From assembly GCA_017508015.1 (NCBI GenBank), contig JAFVZS010000038.1, positions 1-35,441 on the forward strand: 35,441 nucleotides of DNA, given 5' to 3'. Of this stretch, positions 24,169 through 31,572 are shown one piece after another. The notes under the pieces are model-generated. The model was given only the letters and a program-made list of their open reading frames with translations. It was not told the origin of the DNA and made no database searches. The first letter of the stretch is position 1, and the number at the start of each line of letters is the position of its first letter. This DNA is from Lentisphaeria bacterium (GTDB lineage Bacteria > Verrucomicrobiota > Lentisphaeria > Victivallales > Victivallaceae). Made by a program: the position numbers and the translations under genes.

Positions 24169-25314
24169 TTATTCATACATTTCGATCGCCGCCCGGCGCA
24201 GAGCGGAAACTTCCGAGGCTGATCCCAGAAGAGAGGCAACTTCCTGCATGCCGTTTTCCACCTCATTGCGGCGGGAGCCGCCGGGCAGGATCGCTTCCAC
24301 TGCCGGCAGAACCTCTTTTTTACAGAAGTGCCATTGCAGAAACTCCTGATATACCTCTTTGTCGGCAATGATGTTGACCATCGTAAAATATCCGCGGTAG
24401 AGTGTGACCAGAATTTTGGCCAGAGCCAGCGTCAGCAGATTGAGTTTGTAACCGACGACCAGCGGCAAGCCGGAAAGGGCGCATTCCACGGTGACGGTGC
24501 CGCTGGCGGCCAGCCCGGTACCGGCGGATTGCTGAAGTTTGGCGGTGTTGCCGGTGACAATGGTGATCTCCGGCAGATCCGGATGATTTTTGCGGAAAAT
24601 TTCGATTTTTTTCCGGCACAATCCGGCGATTTTTTCCCGGGGAGCGGCAAGGGTGAATTTTAGAGCCGGGTGTTTCCGGTGCAATTCCACGGTAACTTCC
24701 AGCATGGGGATCAGGAGTCTGTCGATCTCATTTTTACGGCTTCCCGGCAGCAGCAGAAAACTTTCCGGGTCACGTTTGATTTCCGGATCACGGCGGTTGG
24801 CGATCACATCGACCAGCGGATGACCGACAAATCTGGCCTGCAATGAAGTTTTTGCATAGACCTCCACTTCAAACGGAAAAATTACCAGCATTTTGGTGCA
24901 GACTTCCGCCAGTACCGGCAGACGTTTTTTACCCCAGACCCACACTTGCGGACTGACATACCAGTACACCGGAATGCCCAGTTTGTGGAGTTTTTTGGCA
25001 AAGCGCAAATTGAATCCGGGATAATCGATCAGGATCACTGCATCCGGACGCTCTTTTTTTACCTCTTTGAGCAGGTAAAAGAATATTCTTATAAAGGTGA
25101 ATATGCTTTTCAGCACTTCAAAAATGCCGATGACTCCCAATTCCGTGGAGTCCACTTTGATATTCACCCCGGCTTTGATCATGGCCGCTCCGCCCATGCC
25201 GGAAATCGTAACAGTTTCACCTTTTGCCGCAGCCAGCTGACGCAATTCCTGCGCCAGAGCGGCACCGTAAATGTCACCGGAAGCTTCTCCGGCAATGATC
25301 CAGAAATTTTTCAT
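24169..25314 (-). CDS. lpxB: Lipid-A-disaccharide synthase
   Basis: The 381-residue product matches LpxB (GT19): the N-terminal IIAGEASGDIYGA, a hydrophobic membrane-associating segment (SIFTFIRIFFYLL, about 92-104), DYPGFNLRFAK, YVSPQVWVWGKKR and FVGHPLVD. The enzyme joins UDP-2,3-diacylglucosamine and lipid X to form the lipid A disaccharide on the inner face of the cytoplasmic membrane. Its presence indicates a diderm cell with LPS. No other lpx genes are in the window. The ATG at 25314 has no strong ribosome site, and the divergent region up to 25451 contains the promoter for the opposite operon. Confidence 0.95.
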   Translation of the reverse strand: MKNFWIIAGEASGDIYGAALAQELRQLAAAKGETVTISGMGGAAMIKAGVNIKVDSTELGVIGIFEVLKSIFTFIRIFFYLLKEVKKERPDAVILIDYPGFNLRFAKKLHKLGIPVYWYVSPQVWVWGKKRLPVLAEVCTKMLVIFPFEVEVYAKTSLQARFVGHPLVDVIANRRDPEIKRDPESFLLLPGSRKNEIDRLLIPMLEVTVELHRKHPALKFTLAAPREKIAGLCRKKIEIFRKNHPDLPEITIVTGNTAKLQQSAGTGLAASGTVTVECALSGLPLVVGYKLNLLTLALAKILVTLYRGYFTMVNIIADKEVYQEFLQWHFCKKEVLPAVEAILPGGSRRNEVENGMQEVASLLGSASEVSALRRAAIEMYE

Positions 25315-25346
25315 ACAATTTTGTGCCGGAGTTCCCCCGGCGGGAT

Positions 25347-25375
25347 TTGAATTTAAACTGAACTTGGGCTATCTT
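25347..25375 (+). promoter_or_regulatory. Promoter for the zinc-ribbon/hpt/LOG operon
   Basis: TTGAAT (25347-25352), 17 bases, TATCTT (25370-25375). The leader then contains a short hairpin, AGCGCA and TGCGCT with a 6-base loop (around 25407-25424), before the ribosome site. Confidence 0.45.
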
Positions 25376-25450
25376 ATACAAAGAGATAATCTCCGTTTTA
25401 TAAAATAGCGCAAAACAGTGCGCTTTGCAAGGATAAAGAGGTGCAGTTTG

Positions 25451-25666
25451 ATGAAAAAAAAGGCCGCCGGTGAGAAAAATTTTCTGATTGCCGGAAAGTT
25501 TTGTCCTCAATGTGAGGAGCCGATCAACCCGTCGGATATCGAGATGTTTTCCCGGTGTCCGTATTGCAATCACTTTTTTGAAGAGTCTGTACAGAAAGAG
25601 GAGTTTATTCTCCGTAAATTGCTTAAAAACTGGATGATCAATAATTTTCAGGGGATTATGCGATGA
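25451..25666 (+). CDS. Small zinc-ribbon protein, 71 residues
   Basis: The frame from ATG 25451 is preceded by AGAGGTG and encodes 71 residues. C18xxC21 (CPQC) and C36xxC39 (CPYC) form a zinc ribbon; the C-terminal 30 residues are a basic amphipathic helix-like stretch. An upstream in-frame extension to 25418 was rejected because the ribosome site lies inside it. The stop codon overlaps the next start by four bases, so translation is coupled to the phosphoribosyltransferase gene. The function is unknown. A role in nucleic-acid binding or as a partner of the next enzyme is possible. Confidence 0.75.
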   Translation: MKKKAAGEKNFLIAGKFCPQCEEPINPSDIEMFSRCPYCNHFFEESVQKEEFILRKLLKNWMINNFQGIMR

Positions 25667-26169
25667 GCATGAGGGAGCTTTTCAGCAAGGATGAAATTTT
25701 TCAAAAAATTGCTGAATTGGGACGGGAATTGACTGAATTTTACCGGGGCAGAGAGTTGACCGTCATCGTATTGATGAATGGCGGGGCGTTTTTCGGCAGT
25801 GATCTGGCCAGAGCGATAGATTTGCCGCTGTGGTTCGATTCCATCCGGGTATCCAGTTATACCCATGACCGGCGCGGTGATGAAGTCAAATTGAGTGATA
25901 CTCTCAAATTGCCGGTCAAAGAACGCGATATCCTGCTGGTCGATGATGTTTTTGACAGCGGTGAAACCATCCGGACTTGCAAGGAGCATCTTTTGAATGC
26001 CGGAGCTAAAAGTGTCCGGGCCGCCGTTCTGGTCAATAAACAGGTCGCCGGCAGAAAAAATGAGCCCGATTGGGCCATCTTTGAGGCTCCGGATCTTTAT
26101 CTGGTCGGTTTCGGGTTGGATTCTGAGGAACTTTACCGTAATATTCCGTGTGTCGGAGTGATCGAATGA
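25663..26169 (+). CDS. hpt: Hypoxanthine (guanine) phosphoribosyltransferase
   Basis: The 168-residue protein is a type I phosphoribosyltransferase. ILLVDDVFDSGETI is the PRPP-binding loop with the paired acidic residues; VIVLMNGGAFF carries the upstream PPi-loop region and SSYTHDRRGDEV resembles the flexible catalytic loop. It salvages hypoxanthine or guanine to IMP or GMP. The start is ATG 25663 (or 25669), overlapping the zinc-ribbon stop. It lies 14 bases before the LOG-family gene, and with purT further downstream this is a purine-metabolism neighbourhood. Confidence 0.9.
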   Translation: MSMRELFSKDEIFQKIAELGRELTEFYRGRELTVIVLMNGGAFFGSDLARAIDLPLWFDSIRVSSYTHDRRGDEVKLSDTLKLPVKERDILLVDDVFDSGETIRTCKEHLLNAGAKSVRAAVLVNKQVAGRKNEPDWAIFEAPDLYLVGFGLDSEELYRNIPCVGVIE

Positions 26170-26183
26170 GGAGAAAAAAGCTG

Positions 26184-26876
26184 ATGAAAGACTATAACAG
26201 TCGGCAAATCGAATTTATGCCTATGGATTCATGGCGGGTCATGCGGATCATGTCTGAATTTGTAGAATCCTTTGAAACCATGCGCAACAAGCCGAAAATG
26301 CTGGTGTCGGTCTTCGGTTCTGCCCGCATTCCGCAGGATGATCCGGTCTATGCTTCAGCCAGAGAGTTGGGCAACCGGCTGGCTGAGGCCGGATACGGGG
26401 TGATCACCGGCGGCGGACCCGGGGTGATGGAAGCTGCCGCCCGCGGCGCTTATGAAAAAAACGGTGTCTCCATCGGATTGAATATCGAATTGCCGATGGA
26501 GCAATCCCCGAATCCATATCAGACTACATCGATCAGTTTCAATTACTTCTTTGTCCGCAAAGTATCGTTTCTTAAATATTCCACCGCAGTGATCGTCTAT
26601 CCAGGCGGATTCGGTACTTTGGATGAGTTATCCGAAGTGTTGACTATGGTGCAGACCGGCAAAATCAACCTGATACCGATCATCTTTGTCAACCGTAAAT
26701 TCTGGGGAGGTTTGATCCGCTGGTTCAAAAATACCATGCTTGATGAGGGCATGATCTCGCCGGAAGATATGGAGTTGATTGAGGTCGTCGATTCGGCGGA
26801 AGAAGCAGTGGAATACCTGAAAGAATGCCACCGTTACGGAAAACGCAGTACCGTGATAAATGGTTTTCAGGAATAA
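26184..26876 (+). CDS. LOG family protein (TIGR00730-type Rossmann fold)
   Basis: The 230-residue product has the two LOG signatures: GGGPGVMEAAARGA and PGGFGTLDELSEVLTM. In plants, fungi and some bacteria LOG enzymes are cytokinin-riboside-5'-monophosphate phosphoribohydrolases; other members hydrolyse purine nucleotides such as AMP at the N-glycosidic bond (PpnN type). Placement directly behind hpt supports a role in purine nucleotide turnover. ATG 26184 is chosen because GAGGAG lies about 10 bases upstream, overlapping the hpt stop; a longer frame would begin at 26166 or earlier inside hpt. Confidence 0.88.
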   Translation: MKDYNSRQIEFMPMDSWRVMRIMSEFVESFETMRNKPKMLVSVFGSARIPQDDPVYASARELGNRLAEAGYGVITGGGPGVMEAAARGAYEKNGVSIGLNIELPMEQSPNPYQTTSISFNYFFVRKVSFLKYSTAVIVYPGGFGTLDELSEVLTMVQTGKINLIPIIFVNRKFWGGLIRWFKNTMLDEGMISPEDMELIEVVDSAEEAVEYLKECHRYGKRSTVINGFQE

Positions 26877-26978
26877 AACTTCCGGATTTTTTAATTAATT
26901 ACAGCGGCGATACCGCCGGAATAATTCAGTGCTACGGAAATTCAGACAATAACCATATTTAATAGGAAGGGAAAAATT

Positions 26979-28160
26979 ATGGCAAAACTCGGCACAGCAT
27001 TGACCAAAAGCGCAACCAGAATTCTGCTTTGCGGTTCAGGTGAATTGGGTAAGGAAGTGGCAATCGCCATGCAGCGGCTCGGGGTGGAAGTGGTCGCCGT
27101 TGACCGTTACAATAACGCCCCGGCAATGCAAGTTGCGCATCGTGCATACACCGTAAATATGCTTGACGGTGCCGCTTTGCGGGAAGTTATCGAGAAAGAA
27201 AAACCCGATTACATCGTCCCGGAGGTCGAGGCGATCGCTACTGCTGAACTGGTGAAACTTGAGAACGAAGGATATACCGTCATCCCCACTGCCAAAGCCG
27301 CCCAGCTGACTATGAACCGCGAAGGTATCCGCCGTCTGGCCGCTGAAGAACTCGGCATCCCCACCAGCAAATACCGTTTCGCCGCCAATCGTGAGGAATT
27401 CGATGCGGCAATCAAAGAAATCGGTCTGCCGTGTGTGGTGAAACCGATCATGAGCAGTTCCGGTCACGGGCAGAGTACCATCAAAAGCGCAGATCATATT
27501 GACGCGGCATGGGAAGAATCCCAGAAAGGCGGTCGTGCCGGTGCCGGAAAAGTGATCGTGGAAGGGTTTGTCAAATTCGATTTTGAAATAACGTTGCTGA
27601 CCGTGCGCCATGTCGGCGGAACCAGTTTCCTTGAACCGGTCGGCCATCATCAGGTCGATGGTGACTATCAGGAGTCATGGCAGCCCCAGAAAATGAGTGA
27701 AACCGCTATTGCCAAAGCCCGGGATATCGCTAAAAAAATCACCGATGCGCTCGGCGGCAGAGGAATTTTCGGCGTGGAACTCTTTATTTGCGGTGATGAG
27801 GTCATTTTCAGCGAAGTCAGCCCCCGGCCGCATGATACCGGTATGGTGACGATGATTTCACAGGACCTTTCCGAATTTGATTTGCATGCCAGAGCTATCC
27901 TCGGTTTGCCGATCCCGAATATCGCTTTCCACGGACCAAGTGCCAGCAAGGCGATCAAAGTTGCCGGAAATTCCGATGCCGTAAGTTTCGGCAATCTTAC
28001 TGAAGTGCTGGCTGAACCGGATACTTCAATGCGGATTTTCGGCAAAGGTGAGTTGCGCGGGCATCGCCGTCTCGGTGTGCTGCTCGCCCGCGACAGCAGT
28101 GTGGAAAAAGCATTGGCTAAAGTCGAAAATATGGCCAAAAAATTAACCACAGAACTCTAA
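26979..28160 (+). CDS. purT: Formate-dependent phosphoribosylglycinamide formyltransferase
   Basis: The 393-residue protein matches PurT (GAR transformylase 2), an ATP-grasp enzyme that makes formyl-GAR from GAR, formate and ATP. Visible motifs: [20 protein letters not shown] at the N-terminus (GAR site), [14 protein letters not shown] (ATP-grasp lid), [31 protein letters not shown] (metal and ATP site) and RPHDTGMVT. Length equals that of E. coli PurT (392). The ribosome site is AGGAAGGG. It lies 102 bases after the LOG gene. Use of PurT means free formate feeds purine synthesis. No terminator was found; a repeat-rich gap follows. Confidence 0.96.
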   Translation: MAKLGTALTKSATRILLCGSGELGKEVAIAMQRLGVEVVAVDRYNNAPAMQVAHRAYTVNMLDGAALREVIEKEKPDYIVPEVEAIATAELVKLENEGYTVIPTAKAAQLTMNREGIRRLAAEELGIPTSKYRFAANREEFDAAIKEIGLPCVVKPIMSSSGHGQSTIKSADHIDAAWEESQKGGRAGAGKVIVEGFVKFDFEITLLTVRHVGGTSFLEPVGHHQVDGDYQESWQPQKMSETAIAKARDIAKKITDALGGRGIFGVELFICGDEVIFSEVSPRPHDTGMVTMISQDLSEFDLHARAILGLPIPNIAFHGPSASKAIKVAGNSDAVSFGNLTEVLAEPDTSMRIFGKGELRGHRRLGVLLARDSSVEKALAKVENMAKKLTTEL

Positions 28161-28211
28161 TTTTTGCTTTGCATTGCGGGCGAATCGGCCGTTGGGTGAA
28201 GCGGCTCGGCT

Positions 28212-28466
28212 GGCAGGCGGTTGACTCCGCCCTTGACAGGGGATTCGCCCCCGTACCCCCGGTGGACAGCAGTCTGCCGGGGGTTTGTTTGTTTTGGCAG
28301 GCGGTTGACACCGCCCTTGGCAGGGGCTTCGCCCCCGTACCCCCGAAAGTGGTAATGATTTACAAACTTTCTGATTGAGCCGCGACATCGGAGCGGCGAG
28401 ACACCTCGCAACCCGCCGAGCGGGCGCCCTTGACAGGGGCTCCGCCCCCGTACCCCCGGTGGATTT
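28212..28466. repeat. Cluster of three GC-rich palindromic repeat units (REP-like)
   Basis: Units at 28212-28265, 28296-28347 and 28425-28466 share the core CGCCCTTGRCAGGGG, a short variable step, then CGCCCCCGTACCCCC. Each holds nested palindromes: GGCGG/CCGCC in the first half (units 1 and 2) and GGGG/CCCC around TTCG or a variant in the second. Between units 2 and 3 lies a module (28374-28408) shared with bases 35-66. All are in the same orientation here and the opposite at window start. They sit in the gap between convergent purT and rpsA. Minus-strand frames through them merely translate the repeat. Confidence 0.8.
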
Positions 28467-28516
28467 TTGCGGTGTAAACAAGCCGTTGACTGCGGGCCGA
28501 CGGATGGAGCGGGCAA

Positions 28517-28730
28517 GTGGGAGTTTGTGGGAGCTTGTGGGAAGTTTTGAGAGGTAAGACCGTGGGTGTTTGAGACTCTCATAACTTCTCACTATCTCCC
28601 AAAACTTCCCACTATCTCCCAAAACTTCTCAAAATCTCTCATTGGCAAACGCTTTGCCGCGCTGTTTTGTGGTGCTCGCACCTGTGAAAAAGAGGAGCCG
28701 TTGCGTCGGCTCTCCCGCGGCCGATTACAA
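28517..28730. repeat. Interspersed repeat, copy A, with internal palindrome and tandem duplication
   Basis: Bases 28558-28676 match the reverse complement of 35001-35112, including an exact 23-base core (AAAATCTCTCATTGGCAAAC plus GCT). Copy A contains a roughly 20-base tandem duplication (CACTATCTCCCAAAACTTC at about 28590 and 28610). Bases 28517-28552 (GTGGGAGTTT, GTGGGAGCTT, GTGGGAAGTT, then TTGAGAG) are the inverse of this segment, making a large imperfect palindrome. The module CTCTCCCGCGGCCG near 28711-28725 also recurs inverted at about 35136-35150. Confidence 0.75.
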
Positions 28731-28846
28731 AAAAACAAACTCCCATCGGGAATTGATCCCAACAGGAGTTTTCAAGCGGGGCACGGGGGGCAGTATCAGC
28801 TGCCCGCCCATTCAGTGCGGCTTCCCGCTTGTTTTTCCGCACTTCA

Positions 28847-28874
28847 GCTGACTTTTTCCTTAAAGAGAAAGTCA
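28847..28874 (-). terminator. Hairpin overlapping the rpsA stop codon
   Basis: CTGACTTT (28847-28854) pairs with AAAGTCAG (28867-28874); the stem extends to about 11 bp with one G-U pair and a 6-base loop. The stop codon (28874-28872) is inside the stem. There is no downstream T run on the minus strand. The upstream 28677-28846 stretch holds no gene, only a further weak hairpin (AACTCC and GGAGTT, around 28741-28776). Confidence 0.5.
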
Positions 28875-30608
28875 GTCAAGTTTGAGAGCATCCATGGCGC
28901 CGGATTCAAAAACTTCACCGACATTGACCATGGCTTCACCGGGTTTGAGAGCGGCGGTGTATTCTTCTTCAGCGGCCTTGAGGTCGGCTTCGGAGAAGTC
29001 GCCATCAACAGCTTTGATAGAAAGACCGATACGACGCTCATCGGTGTCAACTTTGATAACGCGGGCTTCGACATCATCGCCGACTTTAAGAACATCTTTG
29101 ACTTTGTCAACGCGTTCATTGCTGAGCTGGGAAATGTGGATCAAACCATCGATTTTGTTGCTCAATTCAACAAAAGCTCCGAAAGTAGTGATCTTGGTCA
29201 CGCAGCCTTTGACGATATCGCCGACTTTATAGAGGTCGTTGATATTGCTCCAGGGGTCATTTTCGGCCTGTTTGAGACCGAGGGAGATGCGCTGCTGTTC
29301 GGGATTGATTTCAAGGATAACGACTTCGATTTCCTGTCCGGGGGTGAGGACTTCGCTGGGTTTGTTGATTTTGCGGGTCCAGGACATGTCGGAAACGTGG
29401 ATCATACCATCGATATCATTTTCGATTTCAACAAATGCACCGTAGTTGGTCATGTTGCGGACTTTGCCGACGATGTGTTTGCCAACGGGGTATTTCTCAG
29501 CGAGAACTTCCCACGGATTACGTTCTTTCTGACGGAGACCGAGAGAAATCTTGCGGGAATCTCGGTCGATATCCAGCACGACAGCTTCGACGATATCATC
29601 TTTGTTGAGAACATCGCTGGCTTTGTTGATCCGTTTGGTCCAAGACATTTCGGAAACGTGGATCAAACCCTCAATGCCGGTTTCGATTTCAACAAATGCA
29701 CCATAGGGCATGAGGTTGACAACTTTACCGGAAACTTTGGTGCCTTTGGGATATTTGGCAACGACATCATCCCACGGATTGCGGGTTTTCTGTTTGAGAC
29801 CGAGAGAAACACGCTCTTTGTCTTTGTCAATGCCGATAACGATGACTTCCAGTTCCTGACCGACGGTGAGGACTTCGCTGGGATGGTTGATGCGTCCCCA
29901 GGAGATGTCGGTGATGTGGAGCAGACCATCGATACCGCCGAGGTCGATGAATGCGCCGAAATCAGTGATGTTTTTGACCACACCTTTGACAACGGCATCG
30001 ACTTTCATGTCGGTCATGAGGGTCGCTCTCTGCTCGCGGAGGGATTCCTCGAGCAATTCCCGGCGTGAAACAACGATATTGTGACGTTCGACATTGATTT
30101 TGATGATTTTGACATCATACTCTTTGTTGAGGTAGTCATCCATATTGCGGACGGGACTGACATCAAGCTGGCTGCCGGGCAGGAAAGCGGGGAAGCCCTC
30201 GACATCGACCATGATACCGCCTTTGACACGGTGACGCATGATACCTTTGACAATGTGGCCTTCGCCGTATTCGGTGGTGATCCGTTCCCATGCTTTGATG
30301 GAGTTGGCTTTTTCGAGGCTCAGAGTGGGCATATTCTGCCGGTTTTCGATTTCCTCAAGAAAAACATCGATATCGTCGCCGACATTGACGGCATCAAAGT
30401 TGAGGAATTCAGATGCCGGGACAAAACCTTCGGCCTTGTAGCCGATGTCGATGCGTGCGCCGTCGGCACTTTTGGCCACGACTTTACCGGGAACGATTTT
30501 GCCTTTGCTGATGGTACCGACTTCTTCCTTGCCTTTCAGCAGCTCTTCCATGCTCTCGGGCATGCCGCTGAAATCAAGAAAGCTCTCCGCGAATTTGTTT
30601 TCTTCCAT
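28872..30608 (-). CDS. rpsA: 30S ribosomal protein S1
   Basis: The 578-residue protein contains six S1 (OB-fold) domains at about 33-100, 118-183, 202-272, 288-358, 375-447 and 460-533, as in E. coli S1 (557 residues). Domains 3-6 show the typical GAFVEI/GAFIDL and EGLIHVSEMSW/DGLLHITDISW motifs. It binds mRNA and helps load structured leaders on the 30S subunit. The start at ATG 30608 has no Shine-Dalgarno sequence (the preceding bases read AACCTCAAACCAA), in line with the unusual, S1-autoregulated initiation known for rpsA. Promoter and leader hairpin lie at 30661-30725. Confidence 0.97.
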   Translation of the reverse strand: MEENKFAESFLDFSGMPESMEELLKGKEEVGTISKGKIVPGKVVAKSADGARIDIGYKAEGFVPASEFLNFDAVNVGDDIDVFLEEIENRQNMPTLSLEKANSIKAWERITTEYGEGHIVKGIMRHRVKGGIMVDVEGFPAFLPGSQLDVSPVRNMDDYLNKEYDVKIIKINVERHNIVVSRRELLEESLREQRATLMTDMKVDAVVKGVVKNITDFGAFIDLGGIDGLLHITDISWGRINHPSEVLTVGQELEVIVIGIDKDKERVSLGLKQKTRNPWDDVVAKYPKGTKVSGKVVNLMPYGAFVEIETGIEGLIHVSEMSWTKRINKASDVLNKDDIVEAVVLDIDRDSRKISLGLRQKERNPWEVLAEKYPVGKHIVGKVRNMTNYGAFVEIENDIDGMIHVSDMSWTRKINKPSEVLTPGQEIEVVILEINPEQQRISLGLKQAENDPWSNINDLYKVGDIVKGCVTKITTFGAFVELSNKIDGLIHISQLSNERVDKVKDVLKVGDDVEARVIKVDTDERRIGLSIKAVDGDFSEADLKAAEEEYTAALKPGEAMVNVGEVFESGAMDALKLD

Positions 30609-30660
30609 TTGGTTTGAGGTTTCTTGTTAAATTGTTTACACTGTTGAACTTCACATTTAC

Positions 30661-30725
30661 TCCGGCACCGTGCCGGAATAAACCGTACAAATCCTTAATA
30701 TACTACTGTTTTTCTTGAATTACAA
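30661..30725 (-). promoter_or_regulatory. rpsA promoter and structured leader
   Basis: Minus strand TTGTAA (30725-30720), 17 bases, TATATT (30702-30697). The leader of about 80 bases begins with a GC-rich hairpin (TCCGGCA, CCG, TGCCGGA; 30661-30677) and continues as A-rich single-strand-prone sequence up to a start codon without a Shine-Dalgarno. This would suit feedback control by S1 itself, which is an inference from E. coli. Confidence 0.6.
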
Positions 30726-30744
30726 GGAGTTTTGCCGATTTTCA

Positions 30745-30787
30745 GAAAAAATATCGCCGCAGCTCATAAAAAAAGCAAACTGCGGCG
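30745..30787 (-). terminator. Terminator after the inositol-monophosphatase-family gene
   Basis: Minus strand CGCCGCAG (30787-30780) pairs with CTGCGGCG (30762-30755), loop of 17 bases, followed by ATATTTTTT. It separates this operon from rpsA. Confidence 0.7.
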
Positions 30788-30804
30788 GCGTTTTGCGGAA
30801 AATC

Positions 30805-31572
30805 TTACCGGCAAAGCAGTTTTTGCAGCTGCGAAGCAATTTCGGGAGTTCCGGCGATAATACCGTCGGCAGGAAAATTTTCCCCGCCGTTGAAGTCACA
30901 TACCAGAGCTCCGGCTTCCCGGGCGATTATGGCACCGGCGGCTACATCGTACAGCTGCAGCCCCTCTTCCCAGTAGCCGTCATAGATGCCGGCACCAGTC
31001 ATGGCCAGATCCAAAGCGGCAGAACCGCAGCGTTTGATATCCCGCAACTGCGGCAGAATCTGCACAAATCTGGCCAGCGGCACTTCCACCTTATTCTGCC
31101 GGAGCAGAGAAAATCCGGTGGCGCAAGCGGCTTCATCAAGTTTTTTACAGGCGGAAACGCGGATCGCCCGGCCATTCAAAAAAGCCCCCTGACCGGTCCG
31201 GGCAGTGAATAAACGCCCCATCGCCGGAGCATTGACCGCACCGGCCAGCGGCTGTCCGTTTTGATAAAGGGCAATGGAAACAGCGTAATACGGATGGCTT
31301 TTGACAAAAGATTGCGTGCCATCGATCGGATCGATCACCCAGCAGAATTCAGATTTTTTTCCGGCATGTCCGGTCTCTTCACCGAAAATATCGTGATCCG
31401 GAAAGCGTCGGGAAATTTCCGAAATGATCATATTTTCAACCGCTTTATCGGCAATGGAAACCAGATCTTTACTGCATCCTTTGCCTTCAATATCACTTTC
31501 AGAAATCGAACCGAAGTATTTTAAAGATTCTTTTCCGGCATTTTGAGCCAGCGCAGTAATGAATTCAAGCAT
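30805..31572 (-). CDS. Inositol monophosphatase family protein (SuhB-like)
   Basis: The 255-residue product carries the metal-binding motifs of the IMPase superfamily: GEETGH (Glu ligands, about 73-78), WVIDPIDGTQSF (Asp ligands, about 86-97) and a C-terminal YDVAAGAIIAREAGA (Asp ligand; Trp of the usual WD is Tyr here). It hydrolyses small phosphate monoesters such as inositol-1-phosphate with Mg2+. The start at ATG 31572 overlaps the HAD gene's end by 8 bases, with GGGAG upstream, so the two are translationally coupled. It could also act on adenosine 3',5'-bisphosphate (CysQ type) or fructose bisphosphate; a glycerol-phosphate-related substrate is possible given the neighbours. Confidence 0.88.
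   Translation of the reverse strand: MLEFITALAQNAGKESLKYFGSISESDIEGKGCSKDLVSIADKAVENMIISEISRRFPDHDIFGEETGHAGKKSEFCWVIDPIDGTQSFVKSHPYYAVSIALYQNGQPLAGAVNAPAMGRLFTARTGQGAFLNGRAIRVSACKKLDEAACATGFSLLRQNKVEVPLARFVQILPQLRDIKRCGSAALDLAMTGAGIYDGYWEEGLQLYDVAAGAIIAREAGALVCDFNGGENFPADGIIAGTPEIASQLQKLLCR

Noticed and set aside
28212-28466. CRISPR array
   Set aside because: Units are long and palindromic, only three in number, with irregular spacing and no uniform spacers or cas genes.
28143-28622. Minus-strand frames of 141-159 residues in the purT/rpsA gap
   Set aside because: They consist of a repeated GVRGRSPCQGR-like phrase that is only the translation of the GC-rich repeat units; no ribosome site or conserved domain.
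28677-28846. Remnant gene between the repeat and rpsA
   Set aside because: Short frames here show no conserved motif, and parts of the sequence match modules near 35136-35150 and 35310-35330, so it is more likely repeat-derived.
28566-30068. 500-residue plus-strand frame opposite rpsA
   Set aside because: It is the shadow of the S1 repeats on the other strand; its Phe/Asp-rich composition follows from the antisense of S1 codons, and it begins in repeat DNA.
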